DNA of 40,002 nucleotides, from positions 1 through 40,002 of the forward strand of contig CABUKS010000023.1 in the NCBI GenBank assembly GCA_902492235.1. Reading direction: 5' to 3'. Below the pieces are notes generated by a model that saw nothing but the letters and a program-made list of their open reading frames with translations, did no database searches and had not been told where the DNA came from. Position numbers and translations under genes: made by a program. Every line of letters starts with the position of its first letter. Position 1 is the first letter of the stretch. This DNA is from an uncultured Collinsella sp. (lineage in GTDB: Bacteria > Actinomycetota > Coriobacteriia > Coriobacteriales > Coriobacteriaceae). This document shows, in pieces, positions 31,960 to 40,002 of the stretch.

Positions 31960-32993
31960 CTAGCGGCGGAACAGCTCGCGGGCTCGGTCGCGGAGGTCGG
32001 TAGCTCGGATGACGCCCTCGTAGCGGTTGATGCGCAAGCGCGGGAAGGCATTGAAGAAGCGCAGGTCGCGTCGGCTGAGCGACACGCTTGGCACCGGACG
32101 GCTCATGCGCTTGCCGGCAAGGCGACGACTGAGCGACGGACGCGGCATGTTCGGCGCGGCATCGGCCACGCGGCGGGCGGCAAGCGCCAGGCCGCGAGCG
32201 CCAGGCCGCGAGCACCATCCGCGATAAACGTCGGCATCGAAGCCTTCTCGCGCAGGGCATCGAGCGCGGCGTCACCCAGCTCGGCCAGCCACGCGTTAAC
32301 GGCACGACTGCGGATATGCGTCTGTGCCACCGAGTCGATCGCCGAATCGGGAATACGTTCGAGCATGGAGTCGGACGCATCGGCAAGCGACTCGTTGATT
32401 CGGTCGGCAAGGTCGGCCCGGACGCGCTCCAGCTGATCGGATAGACGCCGCCAGCTCGCCAACGAGCACACCGCGTCGACCATCATCGCGACCGCGACGA
32501 TAAAGGCGGACAGCCTCACAATCAGCACCGGCAGATGGCCAAGCAGCCCCAGCAATGCCGGCTCCACTAAACGGCAAATACACAACGCACCCAAGCCAAA
32601 CGCGCAGGCCCAGTACAGACAGATGCGTCCGTGCAAGTTAAACGGCAGGTGCGAGTAATCCCAAAAGCGAGCGCCCGTTGTTTTTTCCAACAGCACGCCC
32701 ACGCTGTACTCAATCACACTGCATACGAGCGCTGCAGCGACAAACTGGCTCGACGCGTCAGGAATCCCGCGCAACAGCAGCCAGCAGGCAATGCCGCCCG
32801 CGCCATAGATGGGGCAGCACGGCCCCAGCAAAAAGCCACTGTTGGCAAATCGTCCGTGATTGAGCATGGCGCATACTGTCGACTCCCATGCCCAACCGCA
32901 AAACCCGTAAAAGGCAAACGAGAGCACCAGCGCCGAGAGTGGGCAGGCGGCAAGCGTCGCGCCGCCAAACGCAATATCAATCGCGGTCCCCAC
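31960..32993 (-). pseudogene. CmpB-family (PF06541) ABC-transporter-permease-like membrane protein, frameshifted by a 14-bp duplication
   Basis: The gene starts at a GTG with GGAGAGGG upstream, 3 bases after the HD-domain gene. The first 255 residues read FAFYGFCGWAWESTVCAML, FLLGPCCPIYGAGG and FWDYSHLPFNLHGRICLYW, typical of the CmpB family with five or six membrane segments. The frame as it stands runs on to a stop at 32103 with a meaningless tail (296 residues). The natural end, with MPRPSLSRRLAGKRM and FFNAFPRLRINRYEGVIRATDLRDRARELF, lies in another frame down to 31960. The two halves join perfectly (GLALAARRVADAAP) if one of two tandem copies of a 14-bp unit at 32183-32210 is removed, which would give 339 residues. 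So the gene is either freshly inactivated, switchable by slippage, or affected by an assembly error. Confidence 0.8.
32183..32210. repeat. 14-bp perfect tandem duplication causing a frameshift
   Basis: AGCGCCAGGCCGCG occurs at 32183-32196 and again at 32197-32210. Fourteen is not a multiple of three, so the second copy breaks the CmpB-family frame. Confidence 0.92.
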
Positions 32994-32996
32994 CGT

Positions 32997-33533
32997 CTAC
33001 CCTCTCCTCTTTTCGCTCGATGCTTTACTCACGCTATCGTCCGTCTCGTCCTTGCGCCGCAGACGACCGGCGACCGTCTCGCGCAGGGCGCACCATTTAT
33101 CTGCCAGGCATACAATCCAAGCCTCACGACACGTCGGCGGCACAGGCACCAGCGGAAACATATGCCGCACGATAATATTCCGCTCGCGCGACGTCAGCTC
33201 AAAATCTTCCTCCGCGCGCGCCAGGGCAAAAAACGGATGACGAAAGCCATGCAGGCGATGGCTCGGATCGGGATCGTGCCAGTCATAGAGAAAGTAATCG
33301 TGTAACAAGGCTCCGCGCAGCAGCGAGGCATGGTCGATCGAAATGCCAGCACGGCCCAAGTGCTCGGCAAAGGACAGACTTGCCCGTGCTACTGAAGTCA
33401 CATGTGCATAGACCGTCACGTCGCCATGCTGGATAAACTCGCGCGTCAGGTCCAAGCGGCCCGCCTGGGCGAGCTGGCGGGCGGCATCGTCGACCTCGTG
33501 CGCGATTTTCTCGGCACGAACGGCATCGGACAT
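32997..33533 (-). CDS. HD-domain phosphohydrolase-like protein
   Basis: Product of 178 residues. The ATG at MSDAVRAEK has GAAGGAGG seven bases upstream; the frame runs 15 codons further without one. HD motifs: His in VYAHVTSVARASLSFA, the HD pair in LLRGALLHDYFLYDWHD, and further histidines in HRLHGFRHP and IIVRHMFPLVPVPP. The domain binds a divalent metal and usually hydrolyses phosphate esters. The acidic/basic C-terminus with ETDDSVSK is divergent. It is 3 bases upstream of the CmpB-family gene, so the two are probably co-translated; this pairing is common in related gut bacteria as far as I recall. The substrate is unknown. Confidence 0.85.
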   Translation of the reverse strand: MSDAVRAEKIAHEVDDAARQLAQAGRLDLTREFIQHGDVTVYAHVTSVARASLSFAEHLGRAGISIDHASLLRGALLHDYFLYDWHDPDPSHRLHGFRHPFFALARAEEDFELTSRERNIIVRHMFPLVPVPPTCREAWIVCLADKWCALRETVAGRLRRKDETDDSVSKASSEKRRG

Positions 33534-33760
33534 GCTGCCTCCTTCCAGCGGCTCACGGCGGCAAGCCACGGCCTGCACGTATTGAAAAAATCATCATCGA
33601 ATCTATCAGTATGGCATCGGACAAAACGTTTTGCCCCACCAGTTGTCGAATTACCGCGCCGCCGTCACATATCAAACGCCAAAATGTGCGAGACTGTCTT
33701 GTGCAATTGTGTCGGCCGAGGGAGCGCCGGCGCTCGATTCGCATGGAGTAACCCACAACG

Positions 33761-35542
33761 ATGCTGCTTACGCAAACGACAACGCCCGAGGACGTCAAGG
33801 CTCTCGACCGCGCCGAGCTTCCGCTGCTCTGCGGCGAGATTCGCCACGCCATCCTCGAAAGCTCCGCCGCTGTCGGCGGACACGTTGCCCCCAACCTGGG
33901 CGTCGTTGAGCTTACGGTTGCGCTTCATCGCGTGTTTAACTCCCCCATCGACAAGATTGTCTTTGACGTTTCGCACCAGACCTACGCCCACAAGGCGCTG
34001 ACGGGGCGCGCGTACACTTATATCGATCCGGAGCGTTATGGTGAGGCTTCCGGCTTTGCCAATCCCGACGAGTCCGAGCACGACCTGTTCGCCATGGGTC
34101 ACACCTCGACCTCGGTGAGCTTGGGCTGCGGCCTTGCCCACGCGCGCGACCTGGCGGGCGATGCGTACAACGTCATTACCGTTATTGGCGACGGCTCGCT
34201 TTCGGGCGGCCTGGCGTTTGAGGGCTTTAACAATGCCGCCGAACTCGATAGCAACCTAATCATCATCGTCAATGACAACGACCAGTCCATCGCCGAGAAC
34301 CACGGTGGCCTCTATCGCAATCTGGCCGAGCTGCGCGCCAGCAACGGCGCCTGTGAGCGCAACGTTTTCCGCGCGATGGGGCTCGATTACCGCTATCTGG
34401 ACGCCGGTAACGATGTGTTGGCCCTCGTCGACGCGCTGCAGGAACTGCGCAATATCGATCACCCCATCGTACTGCACGTCTCCACCGCCAAGGGCAAGGG
34501 CTTTGAGCCAGCCCAAAGCGACCCGGAACGCTGGCACCACGTGGGTCCGTTTGACATGGCGACTGGGCGCAAGCTCTGCCCGGGCCATCCGAGCGAGCCT
34601 GCGCCGCGCACCTATGCCGACATTACGGGCGAGGCGCTCAGCGCCGCCATCGAGCACGATCCGCAGGTCGTGGGCATCACGGCCGCCACGCCCTACATCA
34701 TGGGCTTTACACCCGAGCTTCGCGCTGCCGCCGGCAAACAGTTCGTCGATGTGGGCATTGCCGAGGAGCACGCCGTAACCTTTGCCACCGCGCTTGCGCG
34801 CTCGGGCGCCAAGCCAGTCTTTGGTGTGTACGGCACGTTTTTGCAGCGCGCCTACGACGAGTTGTGGCACGACCTGTGCCTCAACGACGCCCCCGCAACC
34901 ATTTTGGTGTTTGGTGCGTCAATCTTTGGCACCACGTCCGAGACGCACCTCTCGTTCTTTGATATTTCCATGCTGGGTGGACTTCCCAACATGCGCTACT
35001 TGGCGCCGGCCTGCATGGAGGAATATCTGTCCATGCTGAGCTGGTCGCTCGACCACCGCGAGCATCCCGTGGCGATTCGTGTACCGGGCATTGGCCTGGT
35101 GAGCCGTCCCGACCTTGCGCCTGCCGAAGACACCGACTACAGCGCCGTTCGCTACAACGTGGTGCGCCAGGGTCGCGACGTAGCCTTACTCGCGCTCGGC
35201 GATTTCTTTGAGCTGGGCGAGCGCGTGGCAAACCGTCTGACTGCCGAGTACGGCATCGAGGCCACGCTCGTCAACCCGCGCTTTGCAACCGAGCTCGACC
35301 GCGAGTTCCTCGACAGCCTTGCCGCCGAGCATCGCGTTGTCGTCACCCTCGAGGACGGCATCTTGGACGGCGGCTGGGGCGAGCGCGTCGCGTGCTACTT
35401 GGCCTGTACGCCAGTGCGCACGCGCACCTTTGGCATCGCCAAGGGCTTTCCCGACCGCTACGACCCCAACGAACTGCTCGCGCAGAACGGCATGACGGCC
35501 GAGAATATGGCCGCCGAAGCCGTGAGACTACTCAACGAGTAA
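33761..35542 (+). CDS. dxs: 1-deoxy-D-xylulose-5-phosphate synthase-like enzyme (divergent Dxs subfamily)
   Basis: Product of 593 residues, slightly shorter than enteric Dxs (620). GGAGTAA lies about 13 bases before the ATG. The thiamine diphosphate motif is GDGSLSGGLAFEGFNNAA (Gly143-Asp144-Gly145) with the metal ligand in IVNDNDQSI. The catalytic glutamate is Glu335 in VGIAEEHAVTFATALA. The usual DRAG-x-VG-x-DG-x-TH segment is replaced by FGASIFGTTSETHLSFFDIS (residues 384-403), and the usual VRYPRG reads IRVPGI. Dxs joins pyruvate and glyceraldehyde 3-phosphate in the methylerythritol pathway. The altered substrate region makes the exact reaction uncertain. The gene is divergent from the HD-domain gene; the 227-base space holds CAAAACGTTTTG (33622-33633), a 12-bp palindrome that could be an operator. 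Confidence 0.85.
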   Translation: MLLTQTTTPEDVKALDRAELPLLCGEIRHAILESSAAVGGHVAPNLGVVELTVALHRVFNSPIDKIVFDVSHQTYAHKALTGRAYTYIDPERYGEASGFANPDESEHDLFAMGHTSTSVSLGCGLAHARDLAGDAYNVITVIGDGSLSGGLAFEGFNNAAELDSNLIIIVNDNDQSIAENHGGLYRNLAELRASNGACERNVFRAMGLDYRYLDAGNDVLALVDALQELRNIDHPIVLHVSTAKGKGFEPAQSDPERWHHVGPFDMATGRKLCPGHPSEPAPRTYADITGEALSAAIEHDPQVVGITAATPYIMGFTPELRAAAGKQFVDVGIAEEHAVTFATALARSGAKPVFGVYGTFLQRAYDELWHDLCLNDAPATILVFGASIFGTTSETHLSFFDISMLGGLPNMRYLAPACMEEYLSMLSWSLDHREHPVAIRVPGIGLVSRPDLAPAEDTDYSAVRYNVVRQGRDVALLALGDFFELGERVANRLTAEYGIEATLVNPRFATELDREFLDSLAAEHRVVVTLEDGILDGGWGERVACYLACTPVRTRTFGIAKGFPDRYDPNELLAQNGMTAENMAAEAVRLLNE

Positions 35543-35543
35543 G

Positions 35544-35588
35544 AAAACCTCCGCAAGGGAAGCACCCCTGCGGAGGTTTTTATTTTCG
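35544..35588 (+). terminator. Intrinsic terminator of the Dxs-like gene
   Basis: Perfect 12-bp stem AAAACCTCCGCA (35544-35555) against 35569-35580 with a 13-nt loop, followed by TTATTTTCG. It begins 2 bases past the stop. Confidence 0.88.
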
Positions 35589-35599
35589 CGACGCGATTA

Positions 35600-35736
35600 T
35601 CTCAATCTGTAACATCTAGGGTCCGAATTTCTGTCTAACTGTTACAGATCGAGACATTCAAATCCCCCTAAGGAGAAAAACTCGATCTGTAACAGTTACT
35701 CGGCAAAAATGGCTGCAGATGTTACAGATCGAGACA
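35600..35736. repeat. Four copies of a TGTTACAGATCGAGA-type repeat in alternating orientation
   Basis: Copies at 35600-35615 (inverted, one change), 35639-35656 (direct), 35681-35696 (inverted) and 35720-35736 (direct). The middle pair is an 18-bp perfect inverted repeat (35636-35653 and 35681-35698) with a 27-base loop. No gene lies between 35543 and 35925. The alternating orientation rules out a CRISPR array. The spacing suits either stacked hairpins or paired binding sites. Confidence 0.75.
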
Positions 35737-35774
35737 AAGCAGCAAGGCATGTCGCCGCACCGACCATGACTTAA

Positions 35775-35810
35775 AACCACCACAAAGGTGCCTGTCCCTT
35801 TTTGGTAGGT
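35775..35810. repeat. Interspersed intergenic repeat, copy D
   Basis: AACCACCACAAAGG is joined to CTGTCCCTTTTTGG. The left half matches element C (11101) and the right half matches copies A and B. It looks like a chimera of the two subtypes. It lies 43 bases before the -35 box of the ABC importer operon. Confidence 0.65.
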
Positions 35811-35852
35811 AGAATTACCCATAAGACAAGTATGTTTCTGAGTTATTTCGTG

Positions 35853-35882
35853 TTGACCCATTTGAGCGGGATAGGGTATAAC
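35853..35882 (+). promoter_or_regulatory. Promoter of the amino acid ABC importer operon
   Basis: TTGACC (35853-35858, 5/6) and TATAAC (35877-35882, 5/6) are 18 bp apart. The start of transcription near 35889 gives a leader of about 37 bases before the ATG at 35926. Confidence 0.75.
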
Positions 35883-35925
35883 TCTACTCAACCGCTAGGG
35901 ATTTTATTGAGAAAGGTGTTCTACC

Positions 35926-36921
35926 ATGAGCAAGAACCTCTCCCAGCAGGTCGTTCTCGACCGCCGCGGCTTCGTTGCCGCCACCTTCGCAACCGTCGCC
36001 GGCCTTGGTCTTGCCGGCTGCTCTGACACCAGCGCCGAGGCCGACAAGGGTTCCGCCACCGGCTCCTCCAAGGGCTCCGAGGATACCGAGGCTTCCACCA
36101 CGCTCGATGCCAAGGCATTCGACAAGCTCGTCAACGACGGCCCCAAGGCTGATGACGACGCCATCGCCGCCAGCACCTGGGCCACGGCCGTCAAGGACGC
36201 CGGCGTCTTTAAGATCGGTGGCGTTCAGACCTCCACGCTCTTCTCCCTCCTCAACGAGAAAGACGGTCAGACCCGCGGCTTCGATGCCGGTATCGCACAG
36301 CTCCTGTCCAACTACATTCTGGGCGAGAACAAGGTCGAGATCACCCAGGTGACCTCGGACACGCGTGAGTCTGTCCTGCAGAACGGCCAGGTCGACGCTG
36401 TCTTTGCCACCTACACCATTACCGACGAGCGCAAGAAGCTCGTCTCCTTCGCCGGCCCCTACTACTACACCCAGCAGGCTATCCTGGTGCTCGCCGACAA
36501 CGACGACATCAAGAGCGTCGACGACCTGGTCGACAAGAACGTCGCCGTCCAGTCCGGCTCCAACGGCCCCGCCATCCTGGAGGAGTTCGCCCCCAAGGCC
36601 AGCCAGCAGGAGTTCAAGACCGACGAGGAGGCCCGCCAGGCGCTCCAGCAGGGCCGCGTCGACGCCTACGTCATCGATAACAACATGCAGCAGAGCGCCC
36701 TGGTCCGCGAGCCCGGTAAGTACAAGATCGCCGGCAAGCCCTTCGGCAGCAAGGAGCCCTATGGCATCGGTCTGCCGCTCGATTCCGACGGCGTTGCCTT
36801 TGTCAACGACTTCCTTAAGAAGATCGAGGACGACGGCACCTGGACTGAGCTGTGGCAGATCTGCATCGGCGACCGTACGGGCGACACCAATGTTCCCGAG
36901 CTGCCCGAGATCGGCGCCTAG
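35926..36921 (+). CDS. Polar amino acid ABC transporter substrate-binding lipoprotein
   Basis: Product of 331 residues; GAGAAAGG precedes the ATG. The signal has a twin-arginine-like DRRGFVAAT (12-20) and a lipobox LAGC with Cys32, so it should be lipidated by Lgt and held outside the membrane. A Ser/Glu/Lys/Thr-rich linker follows to about residue 60. The binding domain is family 3 (SBP_bac_3): GVFKIGGVQTSTLFS, TRGFDAGIAQLL, VDAVFATYTITDERKKLVSFAGPYYYTQQAILV (in parts) and GRVDAYVIDNN. The length and operon order (binding protein, two permeases, ATPase) resemble the glutamate importer gluBCDA, but the ligand is not proven. It is the first gene of the operon, followed by an attenuator-like hairpin that would keep the binding protein more abundant than the permeases. 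Confidence 0.9.
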   Translation: MSKNLSQQVVLDRRGFVAATFATVAGLGLAGCSDTSAEADKGSATGSSKGSEDTEASTTLDAKAFDKLVNDGPKADDDAIAASTWATAVKDAGVFKIGGVQTSTLFSLLNEKDGQTRGFDAGIAQLLSNYILGENKVEITQVTSDTRESVLQNGQVDAVFATYTITDERKKLVSFAGPYYYTQQAILVLADNDDIKSVDDLVDKNVAVQSGSNGPAILEEFAPKASQQEFKTDEEARQALQQGRVDAYVIDNNMQQSALVREPGKYKIAGKPFGSKEPYGIGLPLDSDGVAFVNDFLKKIEDDGTWTELWQICIGDRTGDTNVPELPEIGA

Positions 36922-37009
36922 GCAGCGAGCCTGGTAACAGCCGCAACGAAACCATACGGAAACGCATGATGCGCTTTATTGCGGTAAACTGTTTCCTCAC
37001 TGAGTTGTC

Positions 37010-37037
37010 GGGGCTTCCGTACACACGGGAGCCCCTT
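37010..37037 (+). terminator. Attenuator-like hairpin between the binding protein and permease genes
   Basis: 11-bp stem GGGGCTTCCGT (37010-37020) and ACGGGAGCCCC (37025-37035) with one wobble and a 4-nt loop ACAC, followed by TTTCC. It lies in the 138-base gap inside the operon, where a partial terminator is common. Confidence 0.7.
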
Positions 37038-37059
37038 TCCTTATCGGCGGGAGGTCCGC

Positions 37060-37719
37060 ATGAGTCTCTCCGAGCTCTGGTCGCTCTATGGCCAGAACTA
37101 TATCGACGCGCTGCTAGCAACCTGGGGCATGACGCTTGAGTCGTTTGCCATCGCCATGGTGCTGGCCGTTGCCGTCACCGTGATGCGCGTGTCGCCACTC
37201 AAGCCGCTGCGCGTCTTTGGCGACCTGTATGTTCAGGTCTTCCGTAACATCCCCGGCATCGCGCTGCTCATCATCGTCGTCTACGCACTGCCGCCGCTCA
37301 AGGTTGTTCTGCCCTACCGTACCTGCGTTATCGTCGCCACGGTCCTTTTGGGCTCGGCCTTTGGCTCCGAGAACTTTATGAGCGGCATCAACACCGTCGG
37401 CGTCGGCCAGGTGGAAGCCGCCCGTTCGCTCGGCATGAGCTTCAGCCGTATCCTCGCCAAGATCGTGATTCCGCAGGCGCTGCGCTCGAGCGTGCTGCCC
37501 ATGACCAACCTCTTTATCGCCGTCATGCTCACCACCGCGCTCGGCAGTCAGGTGCCGTTGCAACCGCAGGAGCTCACCGGCGTGGTGAGCTATATCAACA
37601 CGCGCTCGCTCGGCGGCGTCGCCGCGTTCTTTATCTCGGCGCTCGGCTACCTGGGCACGGCCTTTGTGGTGAGCCACATTGGCAACTACATCGATAAGAA
37701 GGTGAGGATCCTCCGATGA
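37060..37719 (+). CDS. Polar amino acid ABC transporter permease (first)
   Basis: Product of 219 residues with GGGAGGT before the ATG. Five membrane segments are visible. The ATPase-contact (EAA) loop is QVEAARSLGMSFSRILAKIVIPQALRSSVLP (in parts; residues about 112-140), characteristic of the HisM/GluC family. It overlaps the next permease gene by ATGA, which suggests translational coupling, and the two would form the membrane heterodimer. Confidence 0.93.
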   Translation: MSLSELWSLYGQNYIDALLATWGMTLESFAIAMVLAVAVTVMRVSPLKPLRVFGDLYVQVFRNIPGIALLIIVVYALPPLKVVLPYRTCVIVATVLLGSAFGSENFMSGINTVGVGQVEAARSLGMSFSRILAKIVIPQALRSSVLPMTNLFIAVMLTTALGSQVPLQPQELTGVVSYINTRSLGGVAAFFISALGYLGTAFVVSHIGNYIDKKVRILR

Positions 37720-38549
37720 GCAAGCACTCCACCTCCGCGCTCACCATGCGCGATGCGCTCTACGAGGCTCCCGGCCCCAAGATGCGCGCCAAGATTCGCA
37801 TCGGCACCGCCATCTCGCTTGTTGCCGTCGCCGCGCTTGTCGTCCTCGTGTTGCGGCGCTTTTATGTGACTGGCCAGCTTTCGGTTCACTATTGGTTTTT
37901 CTTTACGCACCTCACCACCTGGAAGTTCCTGCTTGCCGGCTTTGAGGGCACCGTTAAAGTCGCACTCACCGCTGGCGCCATCGCGCTGGTGCTGGGCTTA
38001 GCCCTTATGCTCGGCCGTACCAGCGACATTAAGCCGCTGCAGCTGGTCTGCCGCGTGCTCACCGATTTCTTCCGCGGCGTACCGAGCCTTCTGTTCATCT
38101 ACTTCTTCTTTTTGGTGCTGCCCCAGTACAAGATCGCGCTGCCGTCGTTTTGGATGCTCACGCTTCCCGTCGCGCTCGCTGCAGCTGGCGTACTTGCCGA
38201 GATCTTCCGTGCCGGCGTCAACGCCGTGCCGCGCGGCCAGGTCGAGGCCGCCCAGGCACTCGGTCTCTCCAAGGCTAAAATCACCTTTAAAATCGTGTTG
38301 CCGCAGGCTATTCGGTTTATCATTCCGTCATTAATTTCGCAGCTTGTAGTCGTAGTCAAAGACACCACCGTCGCCTACGTGGTGAGCTACCCCGACCTCA
38401 TGCAAAACGCCCGCGTGCTCATTACCAACTACGACGCCCTCGTGTCGGTCTACCTGGTTATCGCGGTCATCTACATCCTCATCAACGTCGCGATTAACAA
38501 GGCCGCTGTCTACGTTTCGCACAAGACCGGCGCGACCATCATCCGCTAA
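37716..38549 (+). CDS. Polar amino acid ABC transporter permease (second)
   Basis: Product of 277 residues starting inside the stop of the previous gene (ATGA overlap). An N-terminal segment of about 60 residues, including one membrane helix, precedes the family core. The EAA loop reads GQVEAAQALGLSKAKITFKIVLPQAIRFIIPS (in parts; residues about 173-205). It is longer than the first permease, as GluD-type partners are. Downstream, 36 bases away, is the ATPase gene. Confidence 0.93.
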   Translation: MSKHSTSALTMRDALYEAPGPKMRAKIRIGTAISLVAVAALVVLVLRRFYVTGQLSVHYWFFFTHLTTWKFLLAGFEGTVKVALTAGAIALVLGLALMLGRTSDIKPLQLVCRVLTDFFRGVPSLLFIYFFFLVLPQYKIALPSFWMLTLPVALAAAGVLAEIFRAGVNAVPRGQVEAAQALGLSKAKITFKIVLPQAIRFIIPSLISQLVVVVKDTTVAYVVSYPDLMQNARVLITNYDALVSVYLVIAVIYILINVAINKAAVYVSHKTGATIIR

Positions 38550-38585
38550 CGATTTGCCATTTCGAGTCATAAGGAGCCGAGCACC

Positions 38586-39350
<765 letters not shown>

Positions 39351-39401
39351 CCAGACCGCCCACCCGCCCGCCATGCCCATCCAAACTCGAAAGTTACACC
39401 T

Positions 39402-39959
39402 ATGATCGGAACTCGCACTTCATCGTCCTACACCCCGCACGTCGACGTCGCCCCCGCCGACCGCCCACTCATCCTCGTCGCACCGCGCTGGGAAGAGGCA
39501 GAGCCGTTTTTAACCGAGATGCTCTCCCCCAACGAGGAAATCGCAAGTGTCTTTGTCGACGCCATCCTTGCTGCTGGCGGCCTGCCGCTGCAGATGTCCA
39601 TCACCGAGGACATTGAGGTCATCCGTCATTACGTCGATATCGCCGACGGCATCGCCATTCCCGGCGGCCCCGATGTCAATCCCAAACGCTGGGGCGATGA
39701 TCGACCCTACGACCCCACCCTCTGCTGCGAGATCCGCGATAGCTTTGAGTTTAAGCTGGTCGGCGAGGTGCTCCGCGCCAAAAAGCCGCTCTTTACCACC
39801 TGCCGCGGCACGCAGCTGCTCAACGTCGCCACCGGCGGCACCCTGTGCATGGACGTGCCGAGCCTGGGTGCTCGCGAGGGCCGCACGCAGTGGCGCCATA
39901 CCCACGTGCTCAACGACCCCGTGCATCCCGTCGAGGTCGTGCCGGGTTCGCTCATATGA
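39402..39959 (+). CDS. Truncated class I glutamine amidotransferase-like protein (peptidase C26 / gamma-glutamyl hydrolase type)
   Basis: Product of 185 residues against a usual 230-270. The N-terminal part has PLILVAPRWEE and EIASVFVDAILAAGGLPLQM, then GIAIPGGPDVNPKRWGDD and the nucleophile elbow TTCRGTQLLNVATGGTLCMDV with Cys134. It stops at a TGA just after HPVEVVPGSL, where relatives continue to the catalytic His and Glu (a VNSxHHQ-type segment and the following helix). None of the three frames in the last 43 bases restores that motif, though they are too short to decide. The ribosome site is weak. The family splits gamma-glutamyl bonds (for example gamma-glutamyl-GABA). Its place behind an amino acid importer would fit such a role, but this copy may be inactive. 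Confidence 0.7.
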   Translation: MIGTRTSSSYTPHVDVAPADRPLILVAPRWEEAEPFLTEMLSPNEEIASVFVDAILAAGGLPLQMSITEDIEVIRHYVDIADGIAIPGGPDVNPKRWGDDRPYDPTLCCEIRDSFEFKLVGEVLRAKKPLFTTCRGTQLLNVATGGTLCMDVPSLGAREGRTQWRHTHVLNDPVHPVEVVPGSLI

Positions 39960-40002
39960 CCCAATCCGCTGTCAAGAGCCACAATGGCCCCGCCGACCGC
40001 TT
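39956..40002 (+). CDS. Possible start of a following gene (partial)
   Basis: An ATG at 39956 overlaps the TGA of the preceding gene (ATGA) and reads MTQSAVKSHNGPADR to the window edge. There is no clear ribosome site, so coupling would be needed. Too short to identify. Confidence 0.25.
   Translation, partial: MTQSAVKSHNGPADR

Noticed and set aside
35600..35736. Possible CRISPR array
   Set aside because: The repeats alternate in orientation, spacer lengths vary, and there are only four copies and no cas genes.

Overview
The window looks like chromosomal DNA from a Collinsella-type gut actinomycete (class Coriobacteriia). This is inferred from the high GC content, the strong third-position GC bias that creates long mirror ORFs, and the gene families present: an AmaP/DUF2273/Asp23 envelope-stress operon, a fused acyl-CoA dehydratase activase-like protein, a Dxs-like enzyme of the GASIFG type, and a sortase-anchored coiled-coil surface protein. 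No phage, insertion sequence, tRNA, rRNA or CRISPR array is visible.

Layout. 0.1-3.5 kb: divergent amidohydrolase and M20 peptidase/amidohydrolase. 3.5-6.0 kb: zinc-ribbon membrane protein and YitT-family membrane protein. 6.2-8.6 kb: amaP, DUF2273, asp23-like operon (minus strand) preceded by yebC. 8.8-14.0 kb, all minus: large polytopic membrane protein, lgt, NifU-like protein, dCMP deaminase-like protein, coaX. 14.2-15.9 kb (+): OPT-family transporter. 16.1-19.5 kb: a 1150-residue surface protein with a CAP domain between two coiled coils, and a nine-G tract just after its signal peptide. 19.8-21.5 kb: DUF389 membrane protein carrying an EF-hand-like loop, then a C-terminal remnant of an arylsulfotransferase. 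21.5-28.4 kb: 3-hydroxyacyl-CoA dehydrogenase, the 1593-residue activase-like protein and its TetR-type regulator with a palindromic operator candidate. 28.5-29.0 kb: a small locus read here as a candidate type I toxin-antitoxin module. 29.0-31.8 kb: HAD phosphatase, P-II protein, ammonium transporter. 31.9-33.5 kb: a CmpB-family membrane protein broken by a 14-bp tandem duplication, and an HD-domain protein. 33.8-35.5 kb: Dxs-like enzyme. 35.9-39.4 kb: a complete polar amino acid ABC importer. 39.4-40.0 kb: a truncated class I glutamine-amidotransferase-like protein.

The most interesting element is at 28.6-28.9 kb. A 41-residue hydrophobic/basic peptide gene has a Shine-Dalgarno that can pair with an upstream CCTCC. 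It faces a promoter with good -35/-10 boxes that would drive a short antisense RNA ending in a hairpin over the peptide's stop codon. This is the layout of txpA/ratA-type and bsrG/SR4-type systems. Two copies of one palindromic repeat bracket it.

A second theme is a family of short palindromic intergenic elements sharing a GGGACAG-like core, several of them directly abutting stop codons. Function, expression and conservation could not be tested here; all assignments rest on reading the sequence and recalling family motifs.
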